Shown: positions 29,636 to 38,445, numbered from the stretch's first letter. The stretch is DNA of 64,000 nucleotides from Paraburkholderia bonniea (GCF_009455625.1 NZ_QPEQ01000001.1:2666001-2730000), one strand, 5' to 3'. Translations and numbers: made by a program. The notes: a model not told the origin generated them from the letters alone.

Positions 29636-31318
29636 TCAGTGGCTCTGTTTCTCGTCATCCCGCTCCTCCTGATAACGCGCCTCGAAATCGTGCAAACGCG
29701 CATTGATGGCCGACGACGTGTAGAAATTCGTGCCCTTGATATCACGCGCCTGCTTCAGTTGGCGAATCGCTGACGGCCATGCCCCCTCCAGCGCAAACTT
29801 CTCCGCCAACGCACGCTGCTGTGTCAGCACATCGCCCGTGCTAGCACTCGCTTGCGCCAGATAACGCCACCATGCTGGCTGTAACGGGTCCGCGCGTGTC
29901 TCCTGTTCCGCCAGTGCTTGAGCGGCAGCAAAGCGCCGAGCGCTCAGCAAAGTTTGCAGATGCGTTTCAATCGCGGCATGCGACTCCGGCCAGCGCGCCT
30001 GGGCCTGGGCCGCGAGGCGCTCGGCTTCGAGACCACGCCCCGCACGCCGGGCGATCTCGGCCGCCAGCACGTCAAGGCTAGGCGAGCTGCGCTGCGCGCC
30101 ATGCGCATCCGGCTGCATCGCAGCGAAACTCTGCCGCGCCGCCGCCAGCGATACCTCCGCCTCGTCATAGCGTTCCAGCAGCATTTGAGCCAAAGCGATG
30201 CCGTATTGATTCGCCGCGAGATTCAAGGCGGTCCGCTCATTGATCTCACTGCGCAGGCGCGACACCACATCGGCATAAGCACCGCGCGAACGCTCCTGCA
30301 AAACACGCACCCGCGCCCGGACAAAGCCATATTCAGCCGCCTGACGCGGCTGCCGGTACGGCGCGCGGCGGGCGCGGTCCTCCATGTCAGCGATGCGCTC
30401 GCCGGTAAGCGGATGCGTGCGCACATACGACGGCACGCCGGTGTCGCCCATCGCAGAGCGCTCAAGCTGACGGAAAAACATCGTCATGCCATACGGATCG
30501 TAGCCCGCACCCGAGAGCAGTTGAAACCCGATCCGGTCGGCTTCATGCTCTGCGGCACGGGAAAAACGCAACTGACTATCCACCGCATACGCCTGACTAC
30601 CTAACGCAATCGCGCTGCCCAAATCGCCGCTACGCGCGACAACCCCCGCGAGAACACCCAGCAAAATCCCAGCGAGCGCGGCGTAACTACTGCGCTCGCC
30701 CGTCGCCATCATCCGGGCGATATGGCGCTGTAACACATGCCCCATCTCATGGCCCAGCACCGAAGCCAGTTCGGACTCCGTCTGAGTCGCGGTAATCAAG
30801 CCGGTGTTCACCCCGATAAAGCCACCCGGCAACGAAAACGCATTGATCTGCGCATCACGCATCGCAAACAAATCGAACGCGGGCCGATAAGCACCGATGT
30901 ACTGCGCGCTCGCCGCAGCAGAAAGTTTTGCCGCGACCGAATTCAGGTAATCGCGCACCAGCCAGTCATCGAGATAATCGGGATCACGCCGGACCTGACG
31001 CATGATGCGCTCGCCGAGGCGAAATTCGGCCTGAGGCGTAAGCGAGCCGCCCGAGCCATCACCCAGATCCGGCAGTTGCGGCATCACCGACGAAGTCCGC
31101 CAGCCAGCCAAACCACCTGCATCACCATTGAAACGACTTTGCGCCCCACCATAAACGCCAAATACGCCAGGTGCGATAGCAGCGGGCGATGATGACGGCG
31201 ATGGCGCAGCAAGGCCGGTTTGAGCGGCAGGCGTGCTCGCGGAAAGCTGCGCCAGAGCACAGGGCGGGACCGCCAGCAAGGCAGCTAGCAGCGCAGCAAG
31301 GGAGCGTTTCAGACGCAT
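29636..31318 (-). CDS. bepA: M48-family periplasmic metalloprotease with TPR region (BepA-like)
   Basis: A 560-residue protein with a signal peptide (SLAALLAALLAVPPCALA), the zinc site H190-E-M-G-H194 in SVLGHEMGHVLQRH, the third-ligand region RAAEHEADRIGFQ at about 254-265, and a long alpha-helical Ala/Arg-rich C-terminus typical of TPRs (for example LAANQYGIALAQMLLERYDEA). BepA in E. coli assists assembly or degradation of outer-membrane proteins such as LptD. The start is GTG (31321) or ATG (31318); neither has a good ribosome site, and ATG is used. It is a single-gene unit divergent from moaC. Confidence 0.9.
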   Translation of the reverse strand: MRLKRSLAALLAALLAVPPCALAQLSASTPAAQTGLAAPSPSSSPAAIAPGVFGVYGGAQSRFNGDAGGLAGWRTSSVMPQLPDLGDGSGGSLTPQAEFRLGERIMRQVRRDPDYLDDWLVRDYLNSVAAKLSAAASAQYIGAYRPAFDLFAMRDAQINAFSLPGGFIGVNTGLITATQTESELASVLGHEMGHVLQRHIARMMATGERSSYAALAGILLGVLAGVVARSGDLGSAIALGSQAYAVDSQLRFSRAAEHEADRIGFQLLSGAGYDPYGMTMFFRQLERSAMGDTGVPSYVRTHPLTGERIADMEDRARRAPYRQPRQAAEYGFVRARVRVLQERSRGAYADVVSRLRSEINERTALNLAANQYGIALAQMLLERYDEAEVSLAAARQSFAAMQPDAHGAQRSSPSLDVLAAEIARRAGRGLEAERLAAQAQARWPESHAAIETHLQTLLSARRFAAAQALAEQETRADPLQPAWWRYLAQASASTGDVLTQQRALAEKFALEGAWPSAIRQLKQARDIKGTNFYTSSAINARLHDFEARYQEERDDEKQSH

Positions 31319-31508
31319 CACGGCGGGCTATAGCGGAAGACAGGAAAAGAAGAAAAGACATGCGCTCGGCGCGAGACCGGGCATGGAGCAAACTGGCGCT
31401 CATTGTAACGAGCGTCACGCGCGCCCAACCCGGCTCAACGAATGCTGAACAGCAGCCGTGATGCGCCAGGCACGCAGTATGATGAGCGCCCTTCTCAAGG
31501 AGTGATTG

Positions 31509-31988
31509 ATGCCTGAACTGACCCATTTCGATGCTGCGGGACACGCCCACATGGTGGACGTCGGCGGCAAGGCAGAAACCCGGCGCATCGCGCGCGCACG
31601 CGGGTCCATCCGCATGCGGCCAGAAACCCTCGGATTGATTCGTGACGGCAACGCGAAGAAAGGTGATGTGATCGGCATCGCCCGGATCGCCGCGATTCAG
31701 GGTGCCAAGCGCACCGCCGATTTGATCCCGCTATGCCATCCGCTGGCGTTGACGCGAATCACCGTTGAGTTCGAACTCGATGATGCGCTGCCTGGCTTGC
31801 ACTGCACCGTTCAGGTTGAAACGCTCGGGCGCACCGGAGTTGAGATGGAAGCGCTGAGCGCCGTGCAAATCGGCTTGCTGACGGTGTACGACATGTGCAA
31901 GGCAGTGGATCGCGGGATGACGATTACCGATGTGAGGGTGCTGGAGAAGCGTGGCGGGAAATCGGGGGATTGGGTGGCGGGAGAGTGA
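31509..31988 (+). CDS. moaC: Cyclic pyranopterin monophosphate synthase
   Basis: A 159-residue MoaC. Motifs: [19 protein letters not shown] near the start, [20 protein letters not shown], the substrate pocket [26 protein letters not shown], and the catalytic [10 protein letters not shown] with conserved Lys and Asp. It makes cyclic pyranopterin phosphate in the first stage of molybdenum cofactor synthesis. The ATG at 31509 has AAGGAG upstream; a TTG three bases earlier is less likely. No other moa gene is adjacent. Confidence 0.96.
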   Translation: MPELTHFDAAGHAHMVDVGGKAETRRIARARGSIRMRPETLGLIRDGNAKKGDVIGIARIAAIQGAKRTADLIPLCHPLALTRITVEFELDDALPGLHCTVQVETLGRTGVEMEALSAVQIGLLTVYDMCKAVDRGMTITDVRVLEKRGGKSGDWVAGE

Positions 31989-32025
31989 GGCACTGCCTTA
32001 CCTCCACGCCACACTAGAACCGAAC

Positions 32026-33477
32026 TTATTCCGCCGGTTTGTAAATTTCCGGTTTGAAGGGCAAACGGAACATCGACATATCATCCGCAGCAGGCTCGGC
32101 TTGCAGCGTCCCAGCTTGCGCCGTGGCTTGAACCCCAGCTTGAACCCCGGTTTGACTCCAGGCCGCGCCCATACCGCCAATCGCGTTAGCCACGGCCGTA
32201 CCCAGTTCACGCAAATCGCTTTGGGTCACCCAGTGATTGAAGCCTGCCCGGCCATAAGTGGTTTCGAGCGTAATCGCAGTCACCGCATCTGCCCGCTGGG
32301 CCCACCACCAGGTTTCCGGGAACGCGCTCTGAAGAAATCCAGCGCCGCCGTCAACGGGCGGGCGCTCAATCTTTCCGCCATAACTCACTGCGAGCGCCTT
32401 GATGAAACTGATCTGCTTGTTCCACAAGTTGATCTGTTGTGCGGAATAACGAGCCGGATCACTGCCGAAGTGCGGAAAGAAAAATGCCCCGGTGTCAGGA
32501 TCGGAATTCGATGAATGCAGGTTCAAAGCCAGCACGACAGGCGCATCCTGATTCAACATCGCTGGTGCCATCGCCATCCGGTTGATCAGCCGGTTTTCCA
32601 ACGGCGCGGCATCATTCAAATACACATTGCCCTCATCAAATAACCACTCGGGCTCAAGATTGATGCTGGCGGCATTGGTGCGGTAATTGCCGAGCACGAT
32701 GCCATCCACGTTGTGCATCGGAACAATTTTAAAAATGTAGTGCTGGCGCAAAGCCTGACCAAGTGCGTTATTCGACAATACCGCTTGAATCAAGCCTTCC
32801 AGTAAATACGACGGCCCCGTTTCGGCGGCATGCGTGCGCGCATGAATCCAGATGGTTTGCCGTGGCGTGACAACCGTGTTATCGGCAAGCGTGATGAGCT
32901 GCAACGGCTTAGCCAAACCCGGCGAAAGCCCGATCATCTCTGTCTGGAAATAAGGGCTGGCCGATACCGAAGCGATGAACGAGGCCAGGTCTTGCGTGGT
33001 GTAGGGAAAGGTCCGCGCGATCCATACCGTCGGAGAAGCGAAGGTCTTGCTGATAGTCAGACGGCAGGTTTCGGGAAGTGTGATGTCGCAGCCCGGTGCG
33101 AGAGAGACATCCTTTTCATCGAAGTATTGCCATGTCTTGTTGTCGTACGAATAAACCGGGACAAAGTAATTTGGAAAACCCAGACGGGTAAATACAAGCT
33201 GCAGGTTTTTCTGCACCGGCACGTTATCAGCACGGACATACCACCAGGTGCGAAAACTGTCTGGCAAGGTCGCGTCATTGTTGTCATTGCGCAGCGCCAA
33301 TTCATAAGACAAACCTTGCTGATCCAGTTGCTTCACCAACGGCAGACTGCCTGATTCGAAATCAGCTGAAAAATGGACGGACTGGCTGTTATTGATCGTG
33401 CTGCCACAGGCCACCAGAAAGGTAATGAGCAGACTATAAAAAACAGAGCGCCAAAGGGTTTTATATGCTGGAGTCAT
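32026..33477 (-). CDS. M14-family zinc carboxypeptidase, predicted lipoprotein
   Basis: A 483-residue protein with a lipoprotein signal (VFYSLLITFLVACGS, acylated Cys at about 24). An N-terminal beta-rich domain of about 150 residues (SADFESGSLPLVKQL, WWYVRADNVP) precedes the peptidase core, as in cytosolic carboxypeptidase (CCP/M14D)-like enzymes. The zinc site is HARTHAAETGPS (HxxE), a third His may be in LALNLHSSNSD, and ITLETTYGRAG supplies the catalytic Glu. It would trim C-terminal residues from peptides in the periplasm or at the outer membrane. The substrate is unknown. It is somewhat poorer in G+C than its neighbours, flanked by an AT-rich gap with tandem repeats, and may have been acquired. 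Confidence 0.8.
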   Translation of the reverse strand: MTPAYKTLWRSVFYSLLITFLVACGSTINNSQSVHFSADFESGSLPLVKQLDQQGLSYELALRNDNNDATLPDSFRTWWYVRADNVPVQKNLQLVFTRLGFPNYFVPVYSYDNKTWQYFDEKDVSLAPGCDITLPETCRLTISKTFASPTVWIARTFPYTTQDLASFIASVSASPYFQTEMIGLSPGLAKPLQLITLADNTVVTPRQTIWIHARTHAAETGPSYLLEGLIQAVLSNNALGQALRQHYIFKIVPMHNVDGIVLGNYRTNAASINLEPEWLFDEGNVYLNDAAPLENRLINRMAMAPAMLNQDAPVVLALNLHSSNSDPDTGAFFFPHFGSDPARYSAQQINLWNKQISFIKALAVSYGGKIERPPVDGGAGFLQSAFPETWWWAQRADAVTAITLETTYGRAGFNHWVTQSDLRELGTAVANAIGGMGAAWSQTGVQAGVQATAQAGTLQAEPAADDMSMFRLPFKPEIYKPAE

Positions 33478-33862
33478 ATTTTTCTCAGTATTTTTTTAAT
33501 TGCAAAATGCATTTGACTAATGCAGGCATTGCCACTTAATTTGATTAACGCAGATATTTCCGTTTAATTTGATTAACGCAGACATTGCCGCTGCTTCAAG
33601 GTATTTAATCAAGCGAGCTTAAGGTTTATTCGTATTTCGCCCGTGCGCTTTCTCTAAAAAGCGGGCTGAAAAATTTTATCGGAAAAGCCATGAATAAGCA
33701 CCATGCACGCCGAATATTTCGCGGCGGCCAATAGAGCGCGGCTCATGCGGGTGCACAGACTGGTTAGGGCAACATGCCATCAGCGCCGATCACTATGGCA
33801 ACCATTACTGAGCGCACCGAATACGGTCAAGCGCACGGCCCGCGTTATCGGTTCACGACAAA
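33478..33862. other. AT-rich intergenic region with tandem repeats upstream of the M14 gene
   Basis: A 385-bp gap without a gene I can support. It contains the 28-bp repeat array (33511-33594) and an imperfect hairpin (CGCTTT / AAAGCG within GCCCGTG...GGGC, about 33640-33669). It is clearly richer in A+T than the surroundings. Short open frames here on both strands have no recognisable content. Confidence 0.5.
33511..33594. repeat. 28-bp tandem repeat, three degenerate copies
   Basis: Three adjacent 28-bp units begin at 33511, 33539 and 33567; each starts ATTTGAYTAAYGCAG and continues with a variable ATT-CCG-like tail. Units 2 and 3 are nearly the same. They lie 34 bp upstream of the M14 carboxypeptidase start, where promoter elements would be expected, so they could be repeated protein-binding sites. 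Confidence 0.85.
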
Positions 33863-33979
33863 CTAATTTGATCGGCATAACGATTGAATCAGCAAAATAA
33901 TCAGAATCACCAACACGATCTGCAAGACCGCCAGGGCCTGCCCGCCAAGAACAGGCAAGGCCCAGGCCACCGGCTTCAT
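33863..33979 (-). CDS. Putative 38-residue single-pass membrane peptide
   Basis: This short frame begins with an ATG directly after the pglL stop (TGA ATG), without a gap. It reads MKPVAWALPVLGGQALAVLQ and continues with IVLVILIILLIQSLCRSN. A positively charged start, a hydrophobic stretch of about 25 residues and a polar Cys/Arg/Ser end are what a small inner-membrane protein looks like. The direct coupling to pglL suggests translation by reinitiation. A competing frame overlaps it (starting at 33983) and is not hydrophobic. I do not recognise the peptide; it could be chance. Confidence 0.4.
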   Translation of the reverse strand: MKPVAWALPVLGGQALAVLQIVLVILIILLIQSLCRSN

Positions 33980-35764
33980 TCATTCGCCTTCGTCATCGTC
34001 ACCCAGTTGTCCTGCTTTCAACGGCACCCCATACCTGGCCACCAAAGTCGCCTTGAAGTCCTTCAGCGTCTTGTGCTCGTCGCACAGCGCATACAGACGC
34101 TCCAGCTGCAACGGCCAGTCGCGCAATTCTTCGGCAAAGATTTTCAGGCGCTCAACGCTATCGAGTGCACCCGCGGTATCGCCGCTCAATGCCTGCAGCA
34201 CTGCGTAGCGCCGCAACACCGTCTCACCAGGCAACAGCGCGAGCGCATCCTGGTGCATCGCCAGCTTGTGCGGCAAATTCTCCGTGGTCATCGGCTGCAA
34301 CGTCGCCATGCCGTAGTTGCCCCAGGCACCGAACAGGAACGATGGCGCAGCCCGGTATTGCTCAGCCGGACGCGTGCCGTAATACAGCACTTCGGCCCGG
34401 GTGTAATCGCGGTACACCGGATACAGCATCGCCAGCCCGGCCAGCACCACCAGCCCGTACACGCCAGACGCCAGACCACTGGGCACCAGCCGCAAAGACC
34501 GCGTCTCCAGCAAGCCCAACACGAGCATCGCCGGAAGCAGGAAAAACAGGTACTGCTGCGGATACTCCACCAGCGCGTGCATCACCAGCACTCCGATCAG
34601 CGCCAGACCAAACACACGCGCCGCCGTATGCGGCACACGCAACACTCGTATCAGCCACGCACCGAGGCCAAACAGCGCGATCGCCAATCCGATCAGGCCC
34701 GTCTTGGCCAGCAGGTCGATAAAAATGTCGTGTGCGTTATTAGCGATCTCAACCCCACCCAGCGATTTCACTAGCGCCAGCTGGTAACGCGGAAACTCGC
34801 CCCAGCCCACGCCAAGCAGCGGATGGGTATAAAACATCGTCCAGCCGTACTTCCACAGCGCAAGACGCGGCGCGATCTGACCTGCGTCCTTGAAGCGCTC
34901 AGCGGCTGACTGCCCGAGTTCAAGCTGATAGCGGACATTGGCCCAGCGCACGGCCGCATTCACCACCACAAACAGCACCGCCAGCAACACCGGAATCAGC
35001 CACGCCCGATAACGCAGCGTTGACCCTGGCTCGCGCCGCTGCTCAGCAAACGCCATCCAGAACCCCGCCACCACGATCACGGCCATCTGCAACCACGGCC
35101 CGCGCGAAACGGTCAGCGCCATGCCTAGCGAGAACAGCGTCGCCAACCCCAGCCACACGAACAGATTCAGACGCCGGGTCTGCACCAGAAATAGCGCGCC
35201 AGCCATCGCAAATGCGATGCAGGTAGCGAGGTGATTGGCCTGCGCCATATTGCCAAACGGCCTGCGCTCAACCAGAACGTTGTATGCGACCACCAGCGGT
35301 GTCACCTTCGCTTCCAGATGAAACAACTGGATCAACTGGCAAAACACCGCAAACGCCCCGCCCACCACCAAAGCCACGGCAGCCCAACGCAATGCGGTTT
35401 CAGCCAGCCGGGCACGCACCAGGGTGTAACCCGCCTGAGCCGCCATCAAGCCGACGAGCAGGCAACCCGCCCCCAGCCAGTTCATCGAAGCGCGGCTGGT
35501 CGGCAAGACCAGCGACTGCGTGACCAGCAGCAACGCAAACACCAACGGCACCAGCCCGACGACGGGAAACGCCAGCGTGAGGCGCGGCCTGGCGGTGCGC
35601 ACCAGCAGCACAATCGAAGCCCCCATTAGCAAATACAGCGATAACGCCGTGAACTCCGCGTAAAACGTGGGTATCGGATAGGTATGAGCGGCAACGGTAT
35701 ACGGAATAGTCAACGCCAGGCAGAGCAAGGCAAGCGACAGAAAACGGGCAAAAGGGCTAGGCAT
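33980..35764 (-). CDS. pglL: PglL-family O-oligosaccharyltransferase (Wzy/WaaL-like)
   Basis: A 594-residue polytopic membrane protein with about 11-12 helices. The periplasmic-loop signature of the Wzy_C superfamily is visible: THPLLGVGWGEFPRYQLAL and IANNAHDIFIDLLAKTGLIG with the conserved His. A C-terminal non-membrane region of about 150 residues (FLFGAWGNYGMATLQPM onward) matches the Wzy_C_2-type tail of PglL. PglL transfers lipid-linked glycans to Ser residues of pilins and other periplasmic proteins. Its place 114 bp after the pilin gene, same strand, fits pilin glycosylation. An inverted repeat lies in the gap. Confidence 0.88.
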   Translation of the reverse strand: MPSPFARFLSLALLCLALTIPYTVAAHTYPIPTFYAEFTALSLYLLMGASIVLLVRTARPRLTLAFPVVGLVPLVFALLLVTQSLVLPTSRASMNWLGAGCLLVGLMAAQAGYTLVRARLAETALRWAAVALVVGGAFAVFCQLIQLFHLEAKVTPLVVAYNVLVERRPFGNMAQANHLATCIAFAMAGALFLVQTRRLNLFVWLGLATLFSLGMALTVSRGPWLQMAVIVVAGFWMAFAEQRREPGSTLRYRAWLIPVLLAVLFVVVNAAVRWANVRYQLELGQSAAERFKDAGQIAPRLALWKYGWTMFYTHPLLGVGWGEFPRYQLALVKSLGGVEIANNAHDIFIDLLAKTGLIGLAIALFGLGAWLIRVLRVPHTAARVFGLALIGVLVMHALVEYPQQYLFFLLPAMLVLGLLETRSLRLVPSGLASGVYGLVVLAGLAMLYPVYRDYTRAEVLYYGTRPAEQYRAAPSFLFGAWGNYGMATLQPMTTENLPHKLAMHQDALALLPGETVLRRYAVLQALSGDTAGALDSVERLKIFAEELRDWPLQLERLYALCDEHKTLKDFKATLVARYGVPLKAGQLGDDDEGE

Positions 35765-35786
35765 GAGGAACCGGTGGGGTCAGAGA

Positions 35787-35826
35787 CCGGCGCACTATAC
35801 AAAGAAAACCCTTCGTTGTGCGCCGG
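35787..35826. other. Inverted repeat in the pilA-pglL gap
   Basis: Arms CCGGCGCAC (35787-35795) and GTGCGCCGG (35818-35826) pair perfectly across a 22-nt loop. There is no T tract on the minus strand after it, so it may slow or protect the end of the pilin transcript rather than terminate it. A TATAGT hexamer in the loop edge on the minus strand could also serve as a -10 box for pglL. Confidence 0.5.
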
Positions 35827-35878
35827 ATCGGGCGAAATAGCGCAAAACTGTGCCACGCCTTAACCCGTTGTTACCGCA

Positions 35879-36517
35879 TTAAGCGCGGCACTCTGGCGGA
35901 ACCAGCTTGGCCGCTAGCGTAGGGGCTTCAGCAGGAGATGGGCCGGCCCCCGGCGCAGGCAACGATGAGGCGGCCTTACCCGCAGCAAAGCACTCCCATG
36001 TCACGGACCCCGCCTGAACCGCTCCCTTGCTCAACGCCACACGCGCGGTCGGAGCGTTGGCGTTATTCGGCACCGATGGCACAAACACCAGTGTGTTGGC
36101 CCCCGCAGGCGCAACCCGGGTGGAGTAAGCCACCGTAATCTGGCCGCTGTCATCGTCAACCAGAATGGATTCGACATTACGGGTGGCGGGTGGCGAGGCG
36201 TAGCCCCCGCTGAAGGCATTGCCGCTTGCCGCGTTTTCTGCCACGGTCAGCCGCGCCGACGCAGCCAGCGACAAGCCCTCACCCACCCGGCTACGCGCCA
36301 GATAGTCCTGATAGGCAGGAATGGCATACGCCGCGATCACCCCGACGATGGCCAGCACGATCATCAGTTCAATCAGCGTAAAGCCCCGGAACGGGCCAGC
36401 CCGTGTTTCGGCACGCGCCCGCCATCGAGCTTGCGGAGCCCAGCGAGATCGAGGGGGTGGACAAGGCGGCACCACGGGCGGGGGCTGCAGGAATAAAGCG
36501 CAAGCAAGGTAAGCCAT
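35879..36517 (-). CDS. pilA: Type IV pilin (PilA-like major or minor pilin) with unusually long leader
   Basis: The prepilin peptidase site and methylation helix [21 protein letters not shown] are intact, with Phe at +1 and Glu at +5. Then come the usual [15 protein letters not shown] and a pilin head of about 140 residues with two Cys (WECFAAG, PPECRA) that can form the C-terminal disulfide loop. The C-terminal Ala/Pro/Ser-rich loop could carry O-glycans. The leader is odd: the ATG at 36517 with GGAG 7 bp upstream gives 45 residues before the cleavage site, against the common 6-25. In-frame GTG codons would give about 30. The neighbouring pglL gene suggests glycosylation. Confidence 0.85.
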   Translation of the reverse strand: MAYLACALFLQPPPVVPPCPPPRSRWAPQARWRARAETRAGPFRGFTLIELMIVLAIVGVIAAYAIPAYQDYLARSRVGEGLSLAASARLTVAENAASGNAFSGGYASPPATRNVESILVDDDSGQITVAYSTRVAPAGANTLVFVPSVPNNANAPTARVALSKGAVQAGSVTWECFAAGKAASSLPAPGAGPSPAEAPTLAAKLVPPECRA

Positions 36518-36543
36518 CAACACACTCCAGATCCAGAAACGAA

Positions 36544-36576
36544 AAAGTGCTTGCCCGTGAATCGGACAAGCACTTT
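36544..36576 (-). terminator. Hairpin terminator between terC and pilA
   Basis: AAAGTGCTTG and CAAGCACTTT, extended inward by CCG/CGG with one mismatch, form a 13 of 14 bp stem with a 5-nt loop. On the minus strand it is followed by a T tract. It would end the terC transcript about 110 bp after the terC stop and separate it from pilA. Confidence 0.75.
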
Positions 36577-36684
36577 GATCGTAGCTCCGTGGATCCAGCT
36601 AACCCAGTCAGCCTGATGGCTATCTAGCCGGCCGGGTTAAGCCCAAAGACGTAAGACGTATAACTGGGAGCGAAGGTGGATAGC

Positions 36685-37410
36685 TTAATGAACAGCCGGT
36701 GGCGCTTCATTTGCTGCACGGCGCGCGTTACGCCGCTTCAGCCAATACCCCAGCGTCACGACAAACACCGCACCGGCCACACACATGCCGTATTCGGCCG
36801 CTGGTGCATCCAGCAGCGGCCAATGATCGCCTGCGGGATCGTTGATGATGAGGCCACCCGCAATCCAGCCAAGCAAGGCAGCACCCAGTGTGATGACGAT
36901 CGGGAAGCGATCGAGCATTTTCAGCACCAGTTGGCTGCCCCAGACGATCAGCGGAATACTCACCACCAGACCGAAAATCACAAGCCCCAGCCGATGAGCC
37001 GGATCCGCCGCTTCCGCTGCGCCTGCGATAGCAATCACGTTATCGAGGCTCATCACCGCGTCGGCAATCACAATCGTCTTGATTGCCGCCATCAGCTTGT
37101 CGGCCGGTTTAACGTTAGCGTGAGCTTCGTGGGCGGGCGCCATCAACCGCACACCAATCCACAGCAGCAGCAAGCCGCCAACGAGCTTCAGGAACGGCAC
37201 ATCAAGCAGCGCAACCGCAAACGCAATCAGTACCACCCGCAGCAGGATCGCGCCTGCCGTGCCCCACAACACACCCTTGACGCGCTGTTCTTGCGGCAAA
37301 TTGCGGCAAGCCAAGGCGATGACAACCGCGTTGTCGCCGCCCAGCAGGATATCGATAACGATGATCTGGAAAACTGCGCCCCAGTGGAGCGTGGTCAGGA
37401 ATTCGAGCAT
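36685..37410 (-). CDS. TerC-family integral membrane protein (YjbE-like)
   Basis: A 241-residue protein with about seven hydrophobic segments and the two acidic TerC motifs VIDILLGGDNAVVIALACRN and IADAVMSLDNVIAIAGAAE. A His/Ala loop (APAHEAHANVKPAD) lies between the repeats. TerC/YjbE relatives are linked to manganese export or metal loading of secreted enzymes and to tellurite resistance; the metal here is not shown. It follows sucD after a terminator and precedes pilA. Confidence 0.88.
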   Translation of the reverse strand: MLEFLTTLHWGAVFQIIVIDILLGGDNAVVIALACRNLPQEQRVKGVLWGTAGAILLRVVLIAFAVALLDVPFLKLVGGLLLLWIGVRLMAPAHEAHANVKPADKLMAAIKTIVIADAVMSLDNVIAIAGAAEAADPAHRLGLVIFGLVVSIPLIVWGSQLVLKMLDRFPIVITLGAALLGWIAGGLIINDPAGDHWPLLDAPAAEYGMCVAGAVFVVTLGYWLKRRNARRAANEAPPAVH

Positions 37411-37460
37411 AGGCGAGTGAATTTAAGAAAGCTGTGGATGGAGCCCGTGACGAGGCCAAT

Positions 37461-37489
37461 AAAAAGCGAGGGAGCTATTGCTCCCTCGC
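37461..37489 (-). terminator. Rho-independent terminator after sucD
   Basis: A perfect 10-bp stem GCGAGGGAGC / GCTCCCTCGC with a 4-nt loop is followed on the minus strand by TTTTTA. It lies about 75 bp after the sucD stop and just upstream of terC. Confidence 0.9.
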
Positions 37490-37563
37490 CTTAGAACAGC
37501 TACTCACGAAAGCGTTTCGTAAGCATATCAAAAATAGGCCTGATCGGCGGACGCTATTTTGAA

Positions 37564-38445
37564 TTACAGGATCGCCTTTAGCAACCGCGCCATTTCTGAC
37601 GGGTTCTTCGTGACCGTAATACCGCATGCATCCATGATTTCCAGCTTGGCTTCGGCAGTATCTGCCCCACCTGAAATCAATGCGCCTGCGTGGCCCATCC
37701 GCTTGCCTGCAGGTGCTGTGACGCCAGCGATAAAGCCCACCACCGGCTTTTTCATGTTGTCCTTGATCCAGTGCGCAGCATTGGCTTCATCCGGACCGCC
37801 AATTTCACCGATCATGATGACCGCATCCGTATCAGGATCGTCATTGAACATCTTCATCACATCAATGTGCTTCAGGCCATTGATCGGATCGCCACCGATA
37901 CCCACTGCCGATGACTGTCCCAGACCCAGCGCTGTCAACTGACCAACAGCTTCATAAGTCAGCGTACCCGAGCGTGACACCACGCCAATCCGGCCCTTCT
38001 TGTGAATATGACCCGGCATGATGCCGATCTTCAGCTCGTCAGGTGTGATCGTGCCAGGGCAGTTCGGTCCCAGCAGCAACGTCTTGCGCTTGCCGCTGCG
38101 CATCCGCTCCTTGATTTCGATCATGTCGCGGACTGGAATGCCTTCGGTAATGCAGATCACCAGATCGAGATCGGCTTCGACCGCTTCCCAGATCGCCGCA
38201 GCTGCGCCTGCTGGCGGCACATAAATAACCGAAACCGTTGCGCCTGTTTCAGCTTTGGCTTCCTGCACGCTGCCGTAGATCGGAATGCCTTCGAAATCTT
38301 CGCCCGCGCGTTTTGGGTTCACACCCGCCACGTAGGCCTCACGGCCATTTGCATATTCACGGCAGGCACGCGTATGGAACTGGCCGGTCTTGCCGGTAAT
38401 GCCCTGCGTAATAACCTTGGTGTCTTTGTTAATCAGAATCGACAT
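37564..38445 (-). CDS. sucD: Succinyl-CoA synthetase, alpha subunit
   Basis: A 293-residue subunit starting MSILINKDTKVITQGITGKT with the CoA-binding region (YVAGVNPKRAG, VIYVPPAGAA, GPNCPGTITP). The phosphohistidine loop is in APAGKRMGHAGALISGG. With SucC it interconverts succinyl-CoA and succinate with ATP formation in the TCA cycle. The ATG at 38445 agrees with the family start; the frame above it is open without support. It lies 116 bp after sucC and shares its transcript. Confidence 0.97.
   Translation of the reverse strand: MSILINKDTKVITQGITGKTGQFHTRACREYANGREAYVAGVNPKRAGEDFEGIPIYGSVQEAKAETGATVSVIYVPPAGAAAAIWEAVEADLDLVICITEGIPVRDMIEIKERMRSGKRKTLLLGPNCPGTITPDELKIGIMPGHIHKKGRIGVVSRSGTLTYEAVGQLTALGLGQSSAVGIGGDPINGLKHIDVMKMFNDDPDTDAVIMIGEIGGPDEANAAHWIKDNMKKPVVGFIAGVTAPAGKRMGHAGALISGGADTAEAKLEIMDACGITVTKNPSEMARLLKAIL

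Noticed and set aside
33703..33983. Two short frames on opposite strands near the end of pglL
   Set aside because: Neither has a recognisable motif or ribosome site; the hydrophobic 38-codon frame in the same place is more protein-like.
36685..37563. A manganese (yybP-ykoY) riboswitch before terC
   Set aside because: The only structure between sucD and terC is an ordinary terminator hairpin; no conserved riboswitch core was seen.
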